The notes below the pieces were generated by a model that was not told the origin of the DNA, did no database searches, and worked only from the letters and a program-made list of their open reading frames with translations. From the NCBI RefSeq assembly GCF_002899825.2, contig NZ_PPED02000003.1, positions 390,263-454,262 on the forward strand: a stretch of DNA of 64,000 nucleotides. The letters run 5' to 3'. This DNA comes from Chryseobacterium phosphatilyticum. GTDB taxonomy: Bacteria; Bacteroidota; Bacteroidia; Flavobacteriales; Weeksellaceae. Positions within the stretch are counted from its first letter, which is position 1. Every line of letters begins with the position of its first letter. This document shows positions 43,130 through 51,805 of the stretch, piece after piece. The position numbers and the translations under genes were made by a program.

Positions 43130-44929
43130 TGCTTGTGGAGTAAGGGTTTTTCTTTCCCCGATCTGTTGTCGCCACATGGCATAATATAATCCTTTTTCGG
43201 CAATTAGATTATTGTGAGATCCGGTTTCTATGACTTGTCCCCGTTCAAGGACATAAATTTTGTCGGCATGCATAATAGTACTTAATCGGTGGGCAATAAG
43301 AACGGTAATCTGTTCTCTTTCTTTTGAAATGTCTTTAATGGTTGTTGTTATCTCTTCTTCCGTAATACTATCCAGTGCTGATGTAGCTTCATCAAAAATT
43401 AACAAATGAGGTTTTCTTAAAAGAGCCCTTGCAATTGCTATTCTTTGTTTTTCCCCGCCACTTAGTTTCAAGCCACCCTCACCAATAACGGTTTCTATCC
43501 CTTTCTCTGCTCTCTCCAGTAATGCAGTACAGCTTGATTTCTGTAAAGCAATTGCAAGTTCCTCTTCAGTTGCTGCAGGATTAACGAAAAGCAGGTTTTC
43601 TTTTATAGTTCCCGCAAATAACTGGGTGTCCTGCGTTACAAAACCAATCTGATTTCTCAGCTCATCAAAATCAAATTCCTTTCCGTTGATACCATTGTAA
43701 AAAATATTCCCTTCCTGAGGCCTGTACAATCCCACCAGTAATTTTACCAGTGTACTCTTTCCGGAACCGCTTGGTCCTACAAAAGCAATAGTCTCCCCAT
43801 TTTTGAGATCAAAAGAAATATTATTTAAAGCCTTATATTGGGCAGACTGATGCTTGAAAGAAACATGCTTAAATTCAAGTTCCTCAATAGCACCAATTTG
43901 CTTTGGGTGAAGAGGTTTTTCTTCTACCTCTTTTTTCATCAAACGGTCAAAATTCTGAAGAGACGCTTCTGCTTCACGATAAGAAATAATAATGTTTCCA
44001 ATTTCCTGCATGGGACCGAAAATAAAGAAACCATAAAACATTAAAGACAGATACTGTCCGGGAGTAACAATATTTTTAAAAATTAAATACAATAAAGTAA
44101 GAGTAATCATCTGCTGAAGAAAATTGACCATCGTTCCCTGAATAAAACTTAAAGAACGGATACTTTTCACTTTTCTCAGCTCAAGACCAAGAATCTTATA
44201 GGTATTGTTATTTAAACGGATGACTTCCTGATTGGTTAATCCTAAACTTTTAACAATCTCAATATTTCTTAAACTTTCTGTAGTACTTCCGGCTAAAGCT
44301 GTTGTTTCAGTAACAATATTTTTTTGAATAACTTTTATTCTCTTACTCAACAAATTGGTGACAATGGCAATAAAGAAAATTCCACAAATATAAACCGGCA
44401 TAATCGACCAGTGTAAGCGAATAGCATACACTGAAACGAAAATAATGCTCACCAGAATACCAAAGAAAATATTGATGAAATTAGTAATGAATTTCACCGT
44501 ATCCTCTCTTACTTTTGTTAAAATTGACAAGGTTTCACCACTTCTCTGATCCTCAAATTCCTGATATGGCAGGGCCATAGAATGTTTTAAACCATCCGTA
44601 AATATTTTAGCTCCAAACTTTTGGGTAATCACGCTGACCACATAGTCCTGAAAAGCTTTGGCAATCCTGCTTACCATAGCCGTCCCGATAAGCAAACCTA
44701 AAAAATAAAAAGCACCATGGTATACGGGGCTTCCATATAGATATTCATTCAGATTTCTGGGTAATAATTTTTCTTTATCAAAAAAATTAGGGTGAGTAAC
44801 CAGCTGATCCAGAATATTTCCTGTGATAGCCGGGGCAAATAAAGAAAAAACCTGGTTAATCGTGGCTAAAAATAAAGAAATGAGAATCAACCACTGATAA
44901 GGTTTAAGATATTTAAAAAGTATTTTCAT
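43127..44929 (-). CDS. ABC exporter (fused membrane and ATPase domains, MsbA/MdlB-like)
   Basis: Half-size exporter of 600 residues that works as a dimer. An N-terminal type I exporter domain with six TM helices (~1-310) is followed by an ATPase domain (~340-595). The ATPase has Walker A GPSGSGKST, Q-loop FVTQDTQLF, signature LSGGEKQRIAIARALL, Walker B LLIFDEATSALD and H-loop IAHRLS. I start at MKILFKYLKPYQW because the upstream in-frame residues are atypical. The substrate (lipid, drug or peptide) cannot be told. It is inserted on the opposite strand between the two CoA-transferase genes and shares a terminator with scoA. Confidence 0.93.
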   Translation of the reverse strand: MKILFKYLKPYQWLILISLFLATINQVFSLFAPAITGNILDQLVTHPNFFDKEKLLPRNLNEYLYGSPVYHGAFYFLGLLIGTAMVSRIAKAFQDYVVSVITQKFGAKIFTDGLKHSMALPYQEFEDQRSGETLSILTKVREDTVKFITNFINIFFGILVSIIFVSVYAIRLHWSIMPVYICGIFFIAIVTNLLSKRIKVIQKNIVTETTALAGSTTESLRNIEIVKSLGLTNQEVIRLNNNTYKILGLELRKVKSIRSLSFIQGTMVNFLQQMITLTLLYLIFKNIVTPGQYLSLMFYGFFIFGPMQEIGNIIISYREAEASLQNFDRLMKKEVEEKPLHPKQIGAIEELEFKHVSFKHQSAQYKALNNISFDLKNGETIAFVGPSGSGKSTLVKLLVGLYRPQEGNIFYNGINGKEFDFDELRNQIGFVTQDTQLFAGTIKENLLFVNPAATEEELAIALQKSSCTALLERAEKGIETVIGEGGLKLSGGEKQRIAIARALLRKPHLLIFDEATSALDSITEEEITTTIKDISKEREQITVLIAHRLSTIMHADKIYVLERGQVIETGSHNNLIAEKGLYYAMWRQQIGERKTLTPQA

Positions 44930-45050
44930 TCTGTTAAAATAATAGAGCAAAATTACAGATATTATTTTAACTAACAGTGTTAATTATTAAGACCGATAAA
45001 GCCTTTTGTATTCAGCTGAAATTAATTAAATTGCAGTCTAAGTTTTTATT

Positions 45051-45704
45051 ATGCTTACAAAAGAACAAATTGCCAAAAGAATTTCAAAAGAACTGAGAGA
45101 TCGCTATTATGTAAACCTGGGAATCGGAATTCCCACTTTGGTTGCCAACTATGTTCCGGAAGGTATTTCCGTAGAATTCCAGAGTGAAAACGGAGTTTTG
45201 GGAATGGGACCTTTCCCTTTCGAAGGGGAAGAAGATGCTGATATTATCAATGCAGGAAAACAGACTATTACTATTTTAGACGGAGGCTCATTCTTCGATT
45301 CTGCCTTCAGTTTCGGGATGATCCGTGGCCAGAAAGTAGATCTTACGATCCTTGGAGCAATGGAAGTTTCTGAGAATGGAGACATTGCCAACTGGAAGAT
45401 TCCGGGAAAAATGGTAAAAGGAATGGGAGGTGCTATGGATCTGGTAGCTTCTGCAGAAAATATTATCGTTGCAATGATGCACGTTAATAAGGCAGGAGAA
45501 AGTAAAATTCTTAAAAAATGTACTCTTCCGCTTACAGGAGTAAATTGTGTAAAAAGAGTCGTTACCGAATTAGCCGTTTTGGATGTAACACCGGAAGGTT
45601 TCAGACTGGTGGAGAGAGCACCTGGCGTTTCAGTAGAACATATTGTTAATGCTACAGAAGCAGACTTAATCATTGAAGGAGAAATTCCTGAAATGCAATT
45701 CTAA
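45051..45704 (+). CDS. scoB: 3-oxoacid CoA-transferase subunit B
   Basis: Beta subunit of the family I CoA-transferase, 217 residues. The catalytic Glu46 is in FQSENGVLGMGPFP, which forms the CoA thioester. Further conserved segments are RYYVNLGIGIPTL, GSFFDSAFSFGMIRGQKVDLTILGAMEVS, WKIPGKMVKGMGGAMDLV, CTLPLTGVNCV and LVERAPGVSVE. Together with scoA it should form an A2B2 enzyme in ketone-body or branched-chain catabolism. A TAAGTTTT box (one mismatch from the -7 consensus) about 15 bases before the ATG suggests its own promoter, as expected for a gene cut off from its partner. Confidence 0.94.
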   Translation: MLTKEQIAKRISKELRDRYYVNLGIGIPTLVANYVPEGISVEFQSENGVLGMGPFPFEGEEDADIINAGKQTITILDGGSFFDSAFSFGMIRGQKVDLTILGAMEVSENGDIANWKIPGKMVKGMGGAMDLVASAENIIVAMMHVNKAGESKILKKCTLPLTGVNCVKRVVTELAVLDVTPEGFRLVERAPGVSVEHIVNATEADLIIEGEIPEMQF

Positions 45705-45711
45705 ATACAAT

Positions 45712-45753
45712 AAAACAACAGCGGGCCCACTTGTGGGCCCGCCGTTGTTTTTA
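45712..45753 (+). terminator. Terminator of scoB, unusually GC-rich
   Basis: GCGGGCCCAC, TTGT, GTGGGCCCGC, framed by AAAACAAC and GTTGTTTTT. Very stable for this AT-rich genome. Confidence 0.93.
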
Positions 45754-45760
45754 ATGGGGT

Positions 45761-45798
45761 CACTCATGCACAAATCCTTTTTTATTTGTGAATGAGTG
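45761..45798. terminator. Second hairpin in the scoB/DUF4197 convergent gap
   Basis: CACTCAT-G-CACAAAT pairs with ATTTGTG-A-ATGAGTG over an 8-base loop; 14 pairs with one mismatch. No T run outside the stem, so its role as a terminator is uncertain. Confidence 0.5.
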
Positions 45799-45866
45799 GC
45801 AAAAAAGGACTATTCCGTCAATGAAACAAATGAAACAGTCATTAATATTTTAAAACATGAGCGATC

Positions 45867-46694
45867 TTATTTGTTATCCTGCGCTCCAAAAACCTTCTGC
45901 AGAATACTTGTTGTTCTCATGGCGGGTGTATTTCTGATTCCACTTTCTTTCTGGGCTACCATTTTGAAAACTCCGTTGATTGTTTCCGTAGTTACATATT
46001 CATTAAGGTCTGTAGTTACCGCCTGTCCTGTAAATGTATTGTACTTTGAGATCAGGTTTTTCCAGACAGTGTCGGCACCCACTTTTCCTAACGATGCTTT
46101 TACTTTTGGCTGAAAAGCAGTAAACAGCTGGCTTTGTGTTTTGCCTTGCAAATAATTGGTAGCAGCATTATCTGTTCCCAATAAGATATTTTTGGCATCA
46201 GTAATGGTCATGGAAGTAATCGCATTGGTAAAAATGGGAGCAGATTCCGTAACGGCATCTTCAGCAGCTCTGTTTAAAAGTTTTACCCCTTCGTCTGCAA
46301 GACTTCCCATTCCCAGAGAACGTAATGTAGTATCTATTTTTCTTAATTTTTCAGGCATTAAGATTTTTACCGCTTCATTTTTGAAAAACCCGTCCGTTAA
46401 AGCCAGTTTTTTTACTCCATCGGTTACCCCAAGGGTTAACGCTTCTTTTAACCCTGATGAAATCTGGGGTGAAGTGAGGTTTCCAAGGTTGACAGGAGAA
46501 CTACTGGAGTTGGAACTGGTGTTTGTTGACGTTTGAGTGGGGGGAGTAGTAGTGGTTGTCCCCTTGGCCTTGACAGGAGCATCAAGATCAACGCCTGTCT
46601 TATTTTTAACGGTAGATTTTATAATATCAAAAATCTGTGCCTGGGTAGAAACTGAAAATAATAATCCGGCTGCTAATAAAATGCTTTTTTTCAT
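45867..46694 (-). CDS. DUF4197 family exported protein
   Basis: Protein of 275 residues with a signal peptide (MKKSILLAAGLLFSVSTQAQ), then a Thr/Ser/Pro-rich low-complexity linker (~44-68, TTTTTPPTQTSTNTSS). The conserved DUF4197 core (~75-260) follows: GLKEALTLGVTDGVKKLALTDGFF, VKILMPEKLRKIDTTLRSLGMG, LLNRAAEDAVTESAPIF, and LNEYVTTETINGVFKMVAQKES. The family is widespread, often next to unrelated genes, and of unknown function; it is mostly alpha-helical. A TAAATTTG promoter element lies just upstream. Confidence 0.88.
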   Translation of the reverse strand: MKKSILLAAGLLFSVSTQAQIFDIIKSTVKNKTGVDLDAPVKAKGTTTTTPPTQTSTNTSSNSSSSPVNLGNLTSPQISSGLKEALTLGVTDGVKKLALTDGFFKNEAVKILMPEKLRKIDTTLRSLGMGSLADEGVKLLNRAAEDAVTESAPIFTNAITSMTITDAKNILLGTDNAATNYLQGKTQSQLFTAFQPKVKASLGKVGADTVWKNLISKYNTFTGQAVTTDLNEYVTTETINGVFKMVAQKESGIRNTPAMRTTSILQKVFGAQDNK

Positions 46695-46707
46695 CGTATT
46701 TTTTTTA

Positions 46708-46715
46708 CAAATTTA
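46708..46715 (-). promoter_or_regulatory. -7 promoter element for the DUF4197 gene
   Basis: On the minus strand, TAAATTTG ends 13 bases before the ATG and matches the consensus. I see no TTG at the right distance. Confidence 0.5.
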
Positions 46716-46873
46716 ATTGTTTTATTTTTTATTCGCTTACACTTAGCAAAAAGCAAACCATAAAAAACAGATGCCTTTTTTATAACATGTAAGTAAGCTG
46801 AAATACAGTTGTTAAAAAAATAGGGAAGAGTTTTAAAATTTAATTATCTTAGCTAAAACCTTAACTAAACCCC

Positions 46874-49123
46874 ATGGTACGAACAGTTTTAACCCTTTTT
46901 ATATTGCTTTCAAATGTAGCTTTTTCTCAAAATAAGCAAAATTTGATCCCTTATCCTCACAATATCCAAATAAATGAAGGAAAGTTTACTATTCCGGAGG
47001 TATTAAAATTAAATAAAGATTTGCCAAAAAATGAAACTGAATATTTCAAAAAGAGAGTGAGCCCAATGGTAAAATTTCAGGATTCAGGGAAATCGGAAGC
47101 ACAATTAGTGTATGTGAAGTTATCAAAAGCTCCGGTTGGGAAAGAAGAGTTTTATAGTCTTGATATTTCGCCCAACCAGATACAGATCCAGTCGTATACT
47201 CAACAGGGATATTTTTTGGCTCTTCAGACCTTGATTCAGCTATTTGAAAAACATAAGGCAGATCGGAAAATTCCGGTCTTAAAGATTGAAGATCAACCCA
47301 AATTTGCATGGAGAGGAATGCATCTGGATGTATGCCGCCACTTTTTTACAGTGGAAGAGGTCAAACAATATATTGATTATCTGGCCATGTATAAACTGAA
47401 TACTTTTCATTGGCATTTAACAGATGACCAGGGATGGAGAATTGAAATCAAAAAGTATCCGAAACTGACGCAGATCGGATCTAAGCGTAAAGAATCTATG
47501 ATCGGAGCTTATGCTGATAATACCTTTGACGGAAAACCGTATGGACCTTATTTTTATACTCAGGATCAGATCAAAGATGTTGTAAAATATGCTCAGGACA
47601 GACACATAACCATTGTTCCGGAAATAGAGATGCCAGGACATGCTTTGGCAGCATTATCTGCTTATCCGGAATTGGCATGTACCAAAGGCCCTTTTGAAGT
47701 GGCTACAAAATGGGGTGTTTTTGATGATGTATTTTGTCCTAAAGATGAAACATTTACATTTTTAGAAAATGTTTTAAGTGAGGTTATTCAGCTGTTTCCT
47801 TCACAATACATTCATATTGGCGGTGATGAGTGTCCGAAAACACGATGGAAAGAATGTGCTCACTGCCAGGAGTTAATAAAGAAAAACAATCTGAAGGATG
47901 AACACGGTTTACAAAGTTACTTTATCCAAAGAATTGAAAAATACGTGAACAGTAAAGGGCGAAAAATTATCGGTTGGGATGAAATTTTAGAAGGTGGATT
48001 AGCACCTAATGCTGCTGTCATGAGCTGGACAGGAGTGAACGGAGGAATTGAAGCTGCAAAATCAAACCATTTTGCTGTAATGACGCCAGGAGCGTATTGT
48101 TATTTTGACCACTATCAGGGAGATCCACAATCAGAACCTAATGCTTTTGGAGGATTTACCCCGCTGGATAAAGTATATTCCTATAATCCTATTCCTTCCG
48201 AATTAACCCCGGAACAGGCAAAATATATCATGGGAGTACAAGCGAACTTATGGACAGAATATATTGATAATTTTAAACAGGTTCAGTATATGATATTTCC
48301 AAGGTTAATGGCACTGTCAGAGGTAGGATGGGGTACATCGGACCCTAAAAACTATAAAGATTTTGAAAACCGGGTAATCAGCCAGTTCAAAGTTTTGGAT
48401 AAAATGGGGGTGAACTATGCCAAAAGTATCTATAATATTTCCGGAAAGGTAGTTCCAGGCAACAAAGGAATTACCTATGAATTGTCAACTTCACAGAATT
48501 CAGATGGCATCAGATATACTATTGACGGAACAGATCCTTCTATAAACTCAACAACCTATCAGGGAGCTATTTCAATTCCTAAGTCTATGACTGTAAAATC
48601 CGCTTACTTTGAAAACGGTCAGTTGAAAAGTTCAATCTCTTCACAGCAATTTACGATTTCAAAAACTACAGGAAAGAAAATTACACTTGAAAATCAACCC
48701 AGCGAAAACTATTCATTTGGTGGTGCGGCAACTTTAGTTGACGGAATCATTGGAAATTCAAGACAATTAGGTAAAACATGGTTGGGCTTTAATGGTAAAG
48801 ATGTTGTTGCTACAATAGATTTTGGGCAAAAAACAACCTTTTCACAAGTATATTTTAATACTCTTGAAAATAAAGGAAGCTGGATTCATCTGGCAAAATC
48901 CGCAAAAATTTTCATCTCTGATGATAATAAGAACTTTAAACTGATCAAAGAAGTTGGGAAAGAAGAAATTCAAAATGCCAAAGGGAAAATACAGTTGAAT
49001 GCAGGACAACAAAGCTCAAGATACTTTAAAATAATGATCGAAAATGCAGGAATAATCCCTGCCGGAAATCCGGGAGCTGATTCTAAAGCATGGCTTTTTG
49101 TAGATGAAATAGGTGTAAATTAG
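46874..49123 (+). CDS. Beta-N-acetylhexosaminidase, GH20
   Basis: Secreted exo-glycosidase removing terminal GlcNAc or GalNAc from glycans or chitin fragments; 749 residues. A signal peptide (TVLTLFILLSNVAFSQ) is followed by a GH20b N-terminal domain (~20-140). The GH20 barrel (~145-490) has WRGMHLDVCRHFF, FHWHLTDDQGWRIEI and the catalytic pair Asp318-Glu319 in HIGGDECPK, where the Glu is the acid/base and the Asp positions the substrate acetamido group. A chitobiase C-terminal Ig-like domain (~525-595, IDGTDPSINSTTY) and a discoidin-like (F5/8) carbohydrate-binding domain (~610-749) follow. There is no T9SS tail, so it is probably periplasmic. A Crp-like gene starts 17 bases downstream. Confidence 0.95.
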   Translation: MVRTVLTLFILLSNVAFSQNKQNLIPYPHNIQINEGKFTIPEVLKLNKDLPKNETEYFKKRVSPMVKFQDSGKSEAQLVYVKLSKAPVGKEEFYSLDISPNQIQIQSYTQQGYFLALQTLIQLFEKHKADRKIPVLKIEDQPKFAWRGMHLDVCRHFFTVEEVKQYIDYLAMYKLNTFHWHLTDDQGWRIEIKKYPKLTQIGSKRKESMIGAYADNTFDGKPYGPYFYTQDQIKDVVKYAQDRHITIVPEIEMPGHALAALSAYPELACTKGPFEVATKWGVFDDVFCPKDETFTFLENVLSEVIQLFPSQYIHIGGDECPKTRWKECAHCQELIKKNNLKDEHGLQSYFIQRIEKYVNSKGRKIIGWDEILEGGLAPNAAVMSWTGVNGGIEAAKSNHFAVMTPGAYCYFDHYQGDPQSEPNAFGGFTPLDKVYSYNPIPSELTPEQAKYIMGVQANLWTEYIDNFKQVQYMIFPRLMALSEVGWGTSDPKNYKDFENRVISQFKVLDKMGVNYAKSIYNISGKVVPGNKGITYELSTSQNSDGIRYTIDGTDPSINSTTYQGAISIPKSMTVKSAYFENGQLKSSISSQQFTISKTTGKKITLENQPSENYSFGGAATLVDGIIGNSRQLGKTWLGFNGKDVVATIDFGQKTTFSQVYFNTLENKGSWIHLAKSAKIFISDDNKNFKLIKEVGKEEIQNAKGKIQLNAGQQSSRYFKIMIENAGIIPAGNPGADSKAWLFVDEIGVN

Positions 49124-49140
49124 CAGATAGACTTTTTTAA

Positions 49141-49782
49141 ATGCAGGATAGTATATTATGTTCAGAATTCTCTTCTTCACCGGATCTTATTAAGAAGCTA
49201 TACCAGTTCGGAATAACAAAAAATTACAATGAAGGAGATCTCATTTTAGATGAAAATGCCTCCATTCGCTCTATTCCGATTGTGATGAAAGGAATGATCA
49301 AAGTGATCAGGACAGAAGAAGACGGAAGAGAAATCCTGCTGTATTACATTAAAGCCGGAGAAAGTTGTATTATGTCTTTCCTTGGTGGAATGCACAATGA
49401 AAAAAGTATTGTAAAAGCCGAAGTAGAAGAAGATTCTGAATTGCTTTTTCTTCCTGTAGATAAGGTTTCATTATTCATTAAAGAATATCCGGAATGGCTG
49501 GATTATATTTTCAGACTTTATCATAAAAGATTTGAAGAACTTCTGGATATCATCAATGCTATAGCTTTTAAAAAAATAGATGAACGTTTACTGAAGCTGC
49601 TTCATAAAAAATCTGAACTCACAGCCTCGGATATCATACACACGACTCATGAACAACTTGCCAACGAGTTGGGAACGTCTAGGGTAGTGGTTTCCAGGCT
49701 CCTCAAACAATTGGAAGAAGAAGGAAAACTGAAACTGGGCAGAAATAAGATAACCCTTCACAAAGCAAGTAAACAATACTAA
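49141..49782 (+). CDS. Crp/Fnr-family regulator, probably co-transcribed with GH20
   Basis: Protein of 213 residues. The N-terminal cyclic-nucleotide-binding-like domain (~20-125) contains YNEGDLILDENASIRSIPIVMKGMIKVIRTEEDGREILLYYIKAGE, and the C-terminal Crp-type winged helix (~150-205) contains HTTHEQLANELGTSRVVVSRLLKQLEEEGKLKL. I see no Fnr-type cysteine cluster (isolated Cys at ~7 and ~79 only), so iron-sulfur sensing is unlikely. The ligand is unknown. The short gap to the hexosaminidase gene suggests one mRNA, but its targets could also include the sulfur transporter genes downstream. Confidence 0.9.
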   Translation: MQDSILCSEFSSSPDLIKKLYQFGITKNYNEGDLILDENASIRSIPIVMKGMIKVIRTEEDGREILLYYIKAGESCIMSFLGGMHNEKSIVKAEVEEDSELLFLPVDKVSLFIKEYPEWLDYIFRLYHKRFEELLDIINAIAFKKIDERLLKLLHKKSELTASDIIHTTHEQLANELGTSRVVVSRLLKQLEEEGKLKLGRNKITLHKASKQY

Positions 49783-49808
49783 CACCCTCAATTAATAAAA
49801 GATACTCA

Positions 49809-49860
49809 GATTCCCCTCTTCCGGAGGGGTGTCAAATCGAAGATTTGACGGGGTGGTCAA
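49809..49860. repeat. Dispersed GGAGGGGTGTCAAA palindromic repeat, copy 2
   Basis: Two adjacent hairpins, CCCCTC-TTCC-GGAGGGG and GTCAAATC / GATTTGAC, followed by GGGGTGGTC. The left part matches copy 1 at 35966. It fills the gap between convergent genes and probably acts as their terminator. Confidence 0.7.
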
Positions 49861-49868
49861 AACAGTTC

Positions 49869-50891
49869 TCAATTCCCTCCCCGCAACACTTTTTGCTCAG
49901 CATTCAGAAATTCATACACAGGAAAAGCATCCCCTTGATTGGTTAATGCAATAATGTTGGTATTACTTTTCAGATCCCGCCAGATCAGGCATCTGAAACC
50001 ATTCACTCCACCTGTATGCATCGCCGTATTACCAGAAACAAACCATCCAAAGCCATATTCACCGGACTTTCCATTTTTAAGAATGGGTAATTCGTACATA
50101 ATTCTGGAGTTTTGCTCATTTAAAACACGATGTTTTCTTAAAGCCTGATCGAAAGTATACAAATCCCCTGGGGTAGAATAGATGCTGCCATCTCCTGTGG
50201 TCAGCAGGTTATAATCATCAGGTCTTTTCTTTGCATCATATGCTTTAGCTCTGTCTGAAGGTGGAATTATGTTTGCATCATATACAAATGAATGTTGCAT
50301 TTTTAAAGGAATAAATATTCTGCTTTGCATAAATTGACTATATGATTGTCCCGATAACGTTTCAATAATTTGTCCTAATACAATATATCCACTGTTGCTA
50401 TATTCGAATTGACTTCCTGAAGGAAATCTTAACCCGGATTGTTTTTTCAGAAAATCCAGGACATCTTCATTGGTAATCTTATGATTCGTAGTTAATACCT
50501 TCTCGTAATCCGCCAGTCCGGAAGTATGATTAAGGAGTTGCCGGATACTTACATTTTGGGCATACGCGGGAAGGTCGGAGATATAGTGGCTTGCTTTATC
50601 ATCATATGACAACAGATTTTCCTGTTGCAGCAACATAATTCCTACAGCAGTAAAAGGTTTGGTAATTGAAGCAATGCAGAAGGGTGTTTCTTTTGTTAAC
50701 GGAATTTTTTCCTCCAGGTTTTTATATCCTAATGCAGTATCACACATTACTTTTCCCTCTTTAACAATAAGAACAGTGCCATTAAATTTTCCCTTTTTAT
50801 AAAAATTAAGTACAACATCTTTTTCTGACTTTCTATCGCACGAAAATAAAGTTAACAGAACACCGCTGAAAATAAATAATATTTTATTCAT
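49869..50891 (-). CDS. Serine hydrolase lipoprotein, class C beta-lactamase/DD-peptidase family
   Basis: Predicted lipoprotein of 340 residues. The signal MNKILFIFSGVLLTLFSC has its lipobox Cys at 18. The serine-hydrolase fold has catalytic Ser75-x-x-Lys78 in ASITKPFTAVG, the Tyr-x-Asn motif in FEYSNSGYIVLG, and HTGGVNGF as the third (KTG-like) motif. These fit esterase/DD-peptidase members better than true AmpC lactamases, so antibiotic resistance should not be assumed. Start at MNKILF: the longer in-frame start adds residues that do not belong to a signal peptide. It faces the Crp gene across a repeat. Confidence 0.9.
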   Translation of the reverse strand: MNKILFIFSGVLLTLFSCDRKSEKDVVLNFYKKGKFNGTVLIVKEGKVMCDTALGYKNLEEKIPLTKETPFCIASITKPFTAVGIMLLQQENLLSYDDKASHYISDLPAYAQNVSIRQLLNHTSGLADYEKVLTTNHKITNEDVLDFLKKQSGLRFPSGSQFEYSNSGYIVLGQIIETLSGQSYSQFMQSRIFIPLKMQHSFVYDANIIPPSDRAKAYDAKKRPDDYNLLTTGDGSIYSTPGDLYTFDQALRKHRVLNEQNSRIMYELPILKNGKSGEYGFGWFVSGNTAMHTGGVNGFRCLIWRDLKSNTNIIALTNQGDAFPVYEFLNAEQKVLRGGN

Positions 50892-51216
50892 AATAGTAAG
50901 TTCAATGTTCAATATGTCAGATAGATAGATCTGGACGTTACAGAGGAAATTAAATTAAACTAAAATATTTCTAACGATATGAAAGATGTTGTCATTTTCA
51001 AATAAAAAATAATCTACAGACCTTGTGTAACAAAAGTAGCAGTAGCAGTTGAGGAAAAGTATCAAATTTGTCATAAAGAATAGAATCAAAAATAAGGACA
51101 ATGAAAATAAGACAGATGTATACAAGGGATTTAAAGATAATACCTGATCTCAAAAAACAAGAAAGAGTATAAAGTATCATTAATTTTGTTTCAGATTAAC
51201 CTATGAATAATTGAAT
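50892..51216. other. Divergent intergenic region between the serine hydrolase and YeeE genes
   Basis: AT-rich, no credible gene. It contains a TAATTTTG box at 51181. A short near-palindrome, ATCAAATTTGTCAT (around 51062), could be an operator, but nothing in the sequence proves this. Confidence 0.4.
51181..51188 (+). promoter_or_regulatory. -7 promoter element for the YeeE/YedE gene pair
   Basis: TAATTTTG matches TAnnTTTG, 28 bases before the ATG. No good -33 TTG is visible, so an activator may be needed. Confidence 0.5.
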
Positions 51217-51780
51217 ATGTTAGAGAGTATAAAAGAGCCCTGGCCCTGGTATATTGCAGGTCCGTTAATCGGACTTACAGTTCCTGCTTTGCTGCTCATG
51301 GGAAATAAACCCTTTGGAATAAGTTCGACCTTAAGGCATGCCTGCGCTGCCTGTCTGCCTGCCAATATTGATTTTTTTAAATATAACTGGAAAAAAGAAT
51401 CCTGGAATTTATTTTTTGTCTTAGGAATTTTAATCGGTGGAATAATTACAGCCAATTTTATGGTAAACCCTTCTGAAATTACTGTTAATCCCCATTTAAA
51501 AACTGAATTGGCAGGATATGGAATTACAGAGTATACCAATCAGGTTCCAGTGCAGTTGATGAGTTTTGAAAGTTTGTTGGGTTTGAGAGGATTTATTATA
51601 ATGGTTGTAGGTGGATTTTTGGTGGGTTTTGGAACACGGTATGCGGGAGGATGTACCAGCGGGCATGCCATTATGGGACTTTCCAACTGGCAATGGCAGT
51701 CTCTGGTAGCTACTATTTGTTTTATGATAGGAGGATTTTTAATGGCCAACTTTGTTTTACCTGTTATTCTTTCTCTGTAA
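51217..51780 (+). CDS. YeeE/YedE-family sulfur-compound transporter, first half
   Basis: Membrane protein of 187 residues with about five TM segments, related to the thiosulfate importer YeeE. Conserved cysteines are in HACAACLPANIDFFK (~44-58) and in the family motif GFGTRYAGGCTSGHAIMGLSNW (~140-161). Full-length YeeE is about twice this size; here, as in many bacteria, it is split into two genes, and the partner follows directly. It likely imports thiosulfate or another reduced sulfur compound. I start at ATG 51217; an in-frame TTG two codons upstream is less likely. Confidence 0.88.
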   Translation: MLESIKEPWPWYIAGPLIGLTVPALLLMGNKPFGISSTLRHACAACLPANIDFFKYNWKKESWNLFFVLGILIGGIITANFMVNPSEITVNPHLKTELAGYGITEYTNQVPVQLMSFESLLGLRGFIIMVVGGFLVGFGTRYAGGCTSGHAIMGLSNWQWQSLVATICFMIGGFLMANFVLPVILSL

Positions 51781-51805
51781 GTATAATTTTAGCAGAAGTA
51801 AATTA

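Noticed and set aside
45149..45673. Long antisense frame inside scoB (174 codons)
   Set aside because: It mirrors the codon pattern of the conserved scoB gene and has no recognisable domain or start signal.
49869..50891. Beta-lactamase resistance gene
   Set aside because: The SxxK, YxN and HTG motifs fit the wider serine hydrolase family; nothing specific to AmpC-type lactamases is seen.
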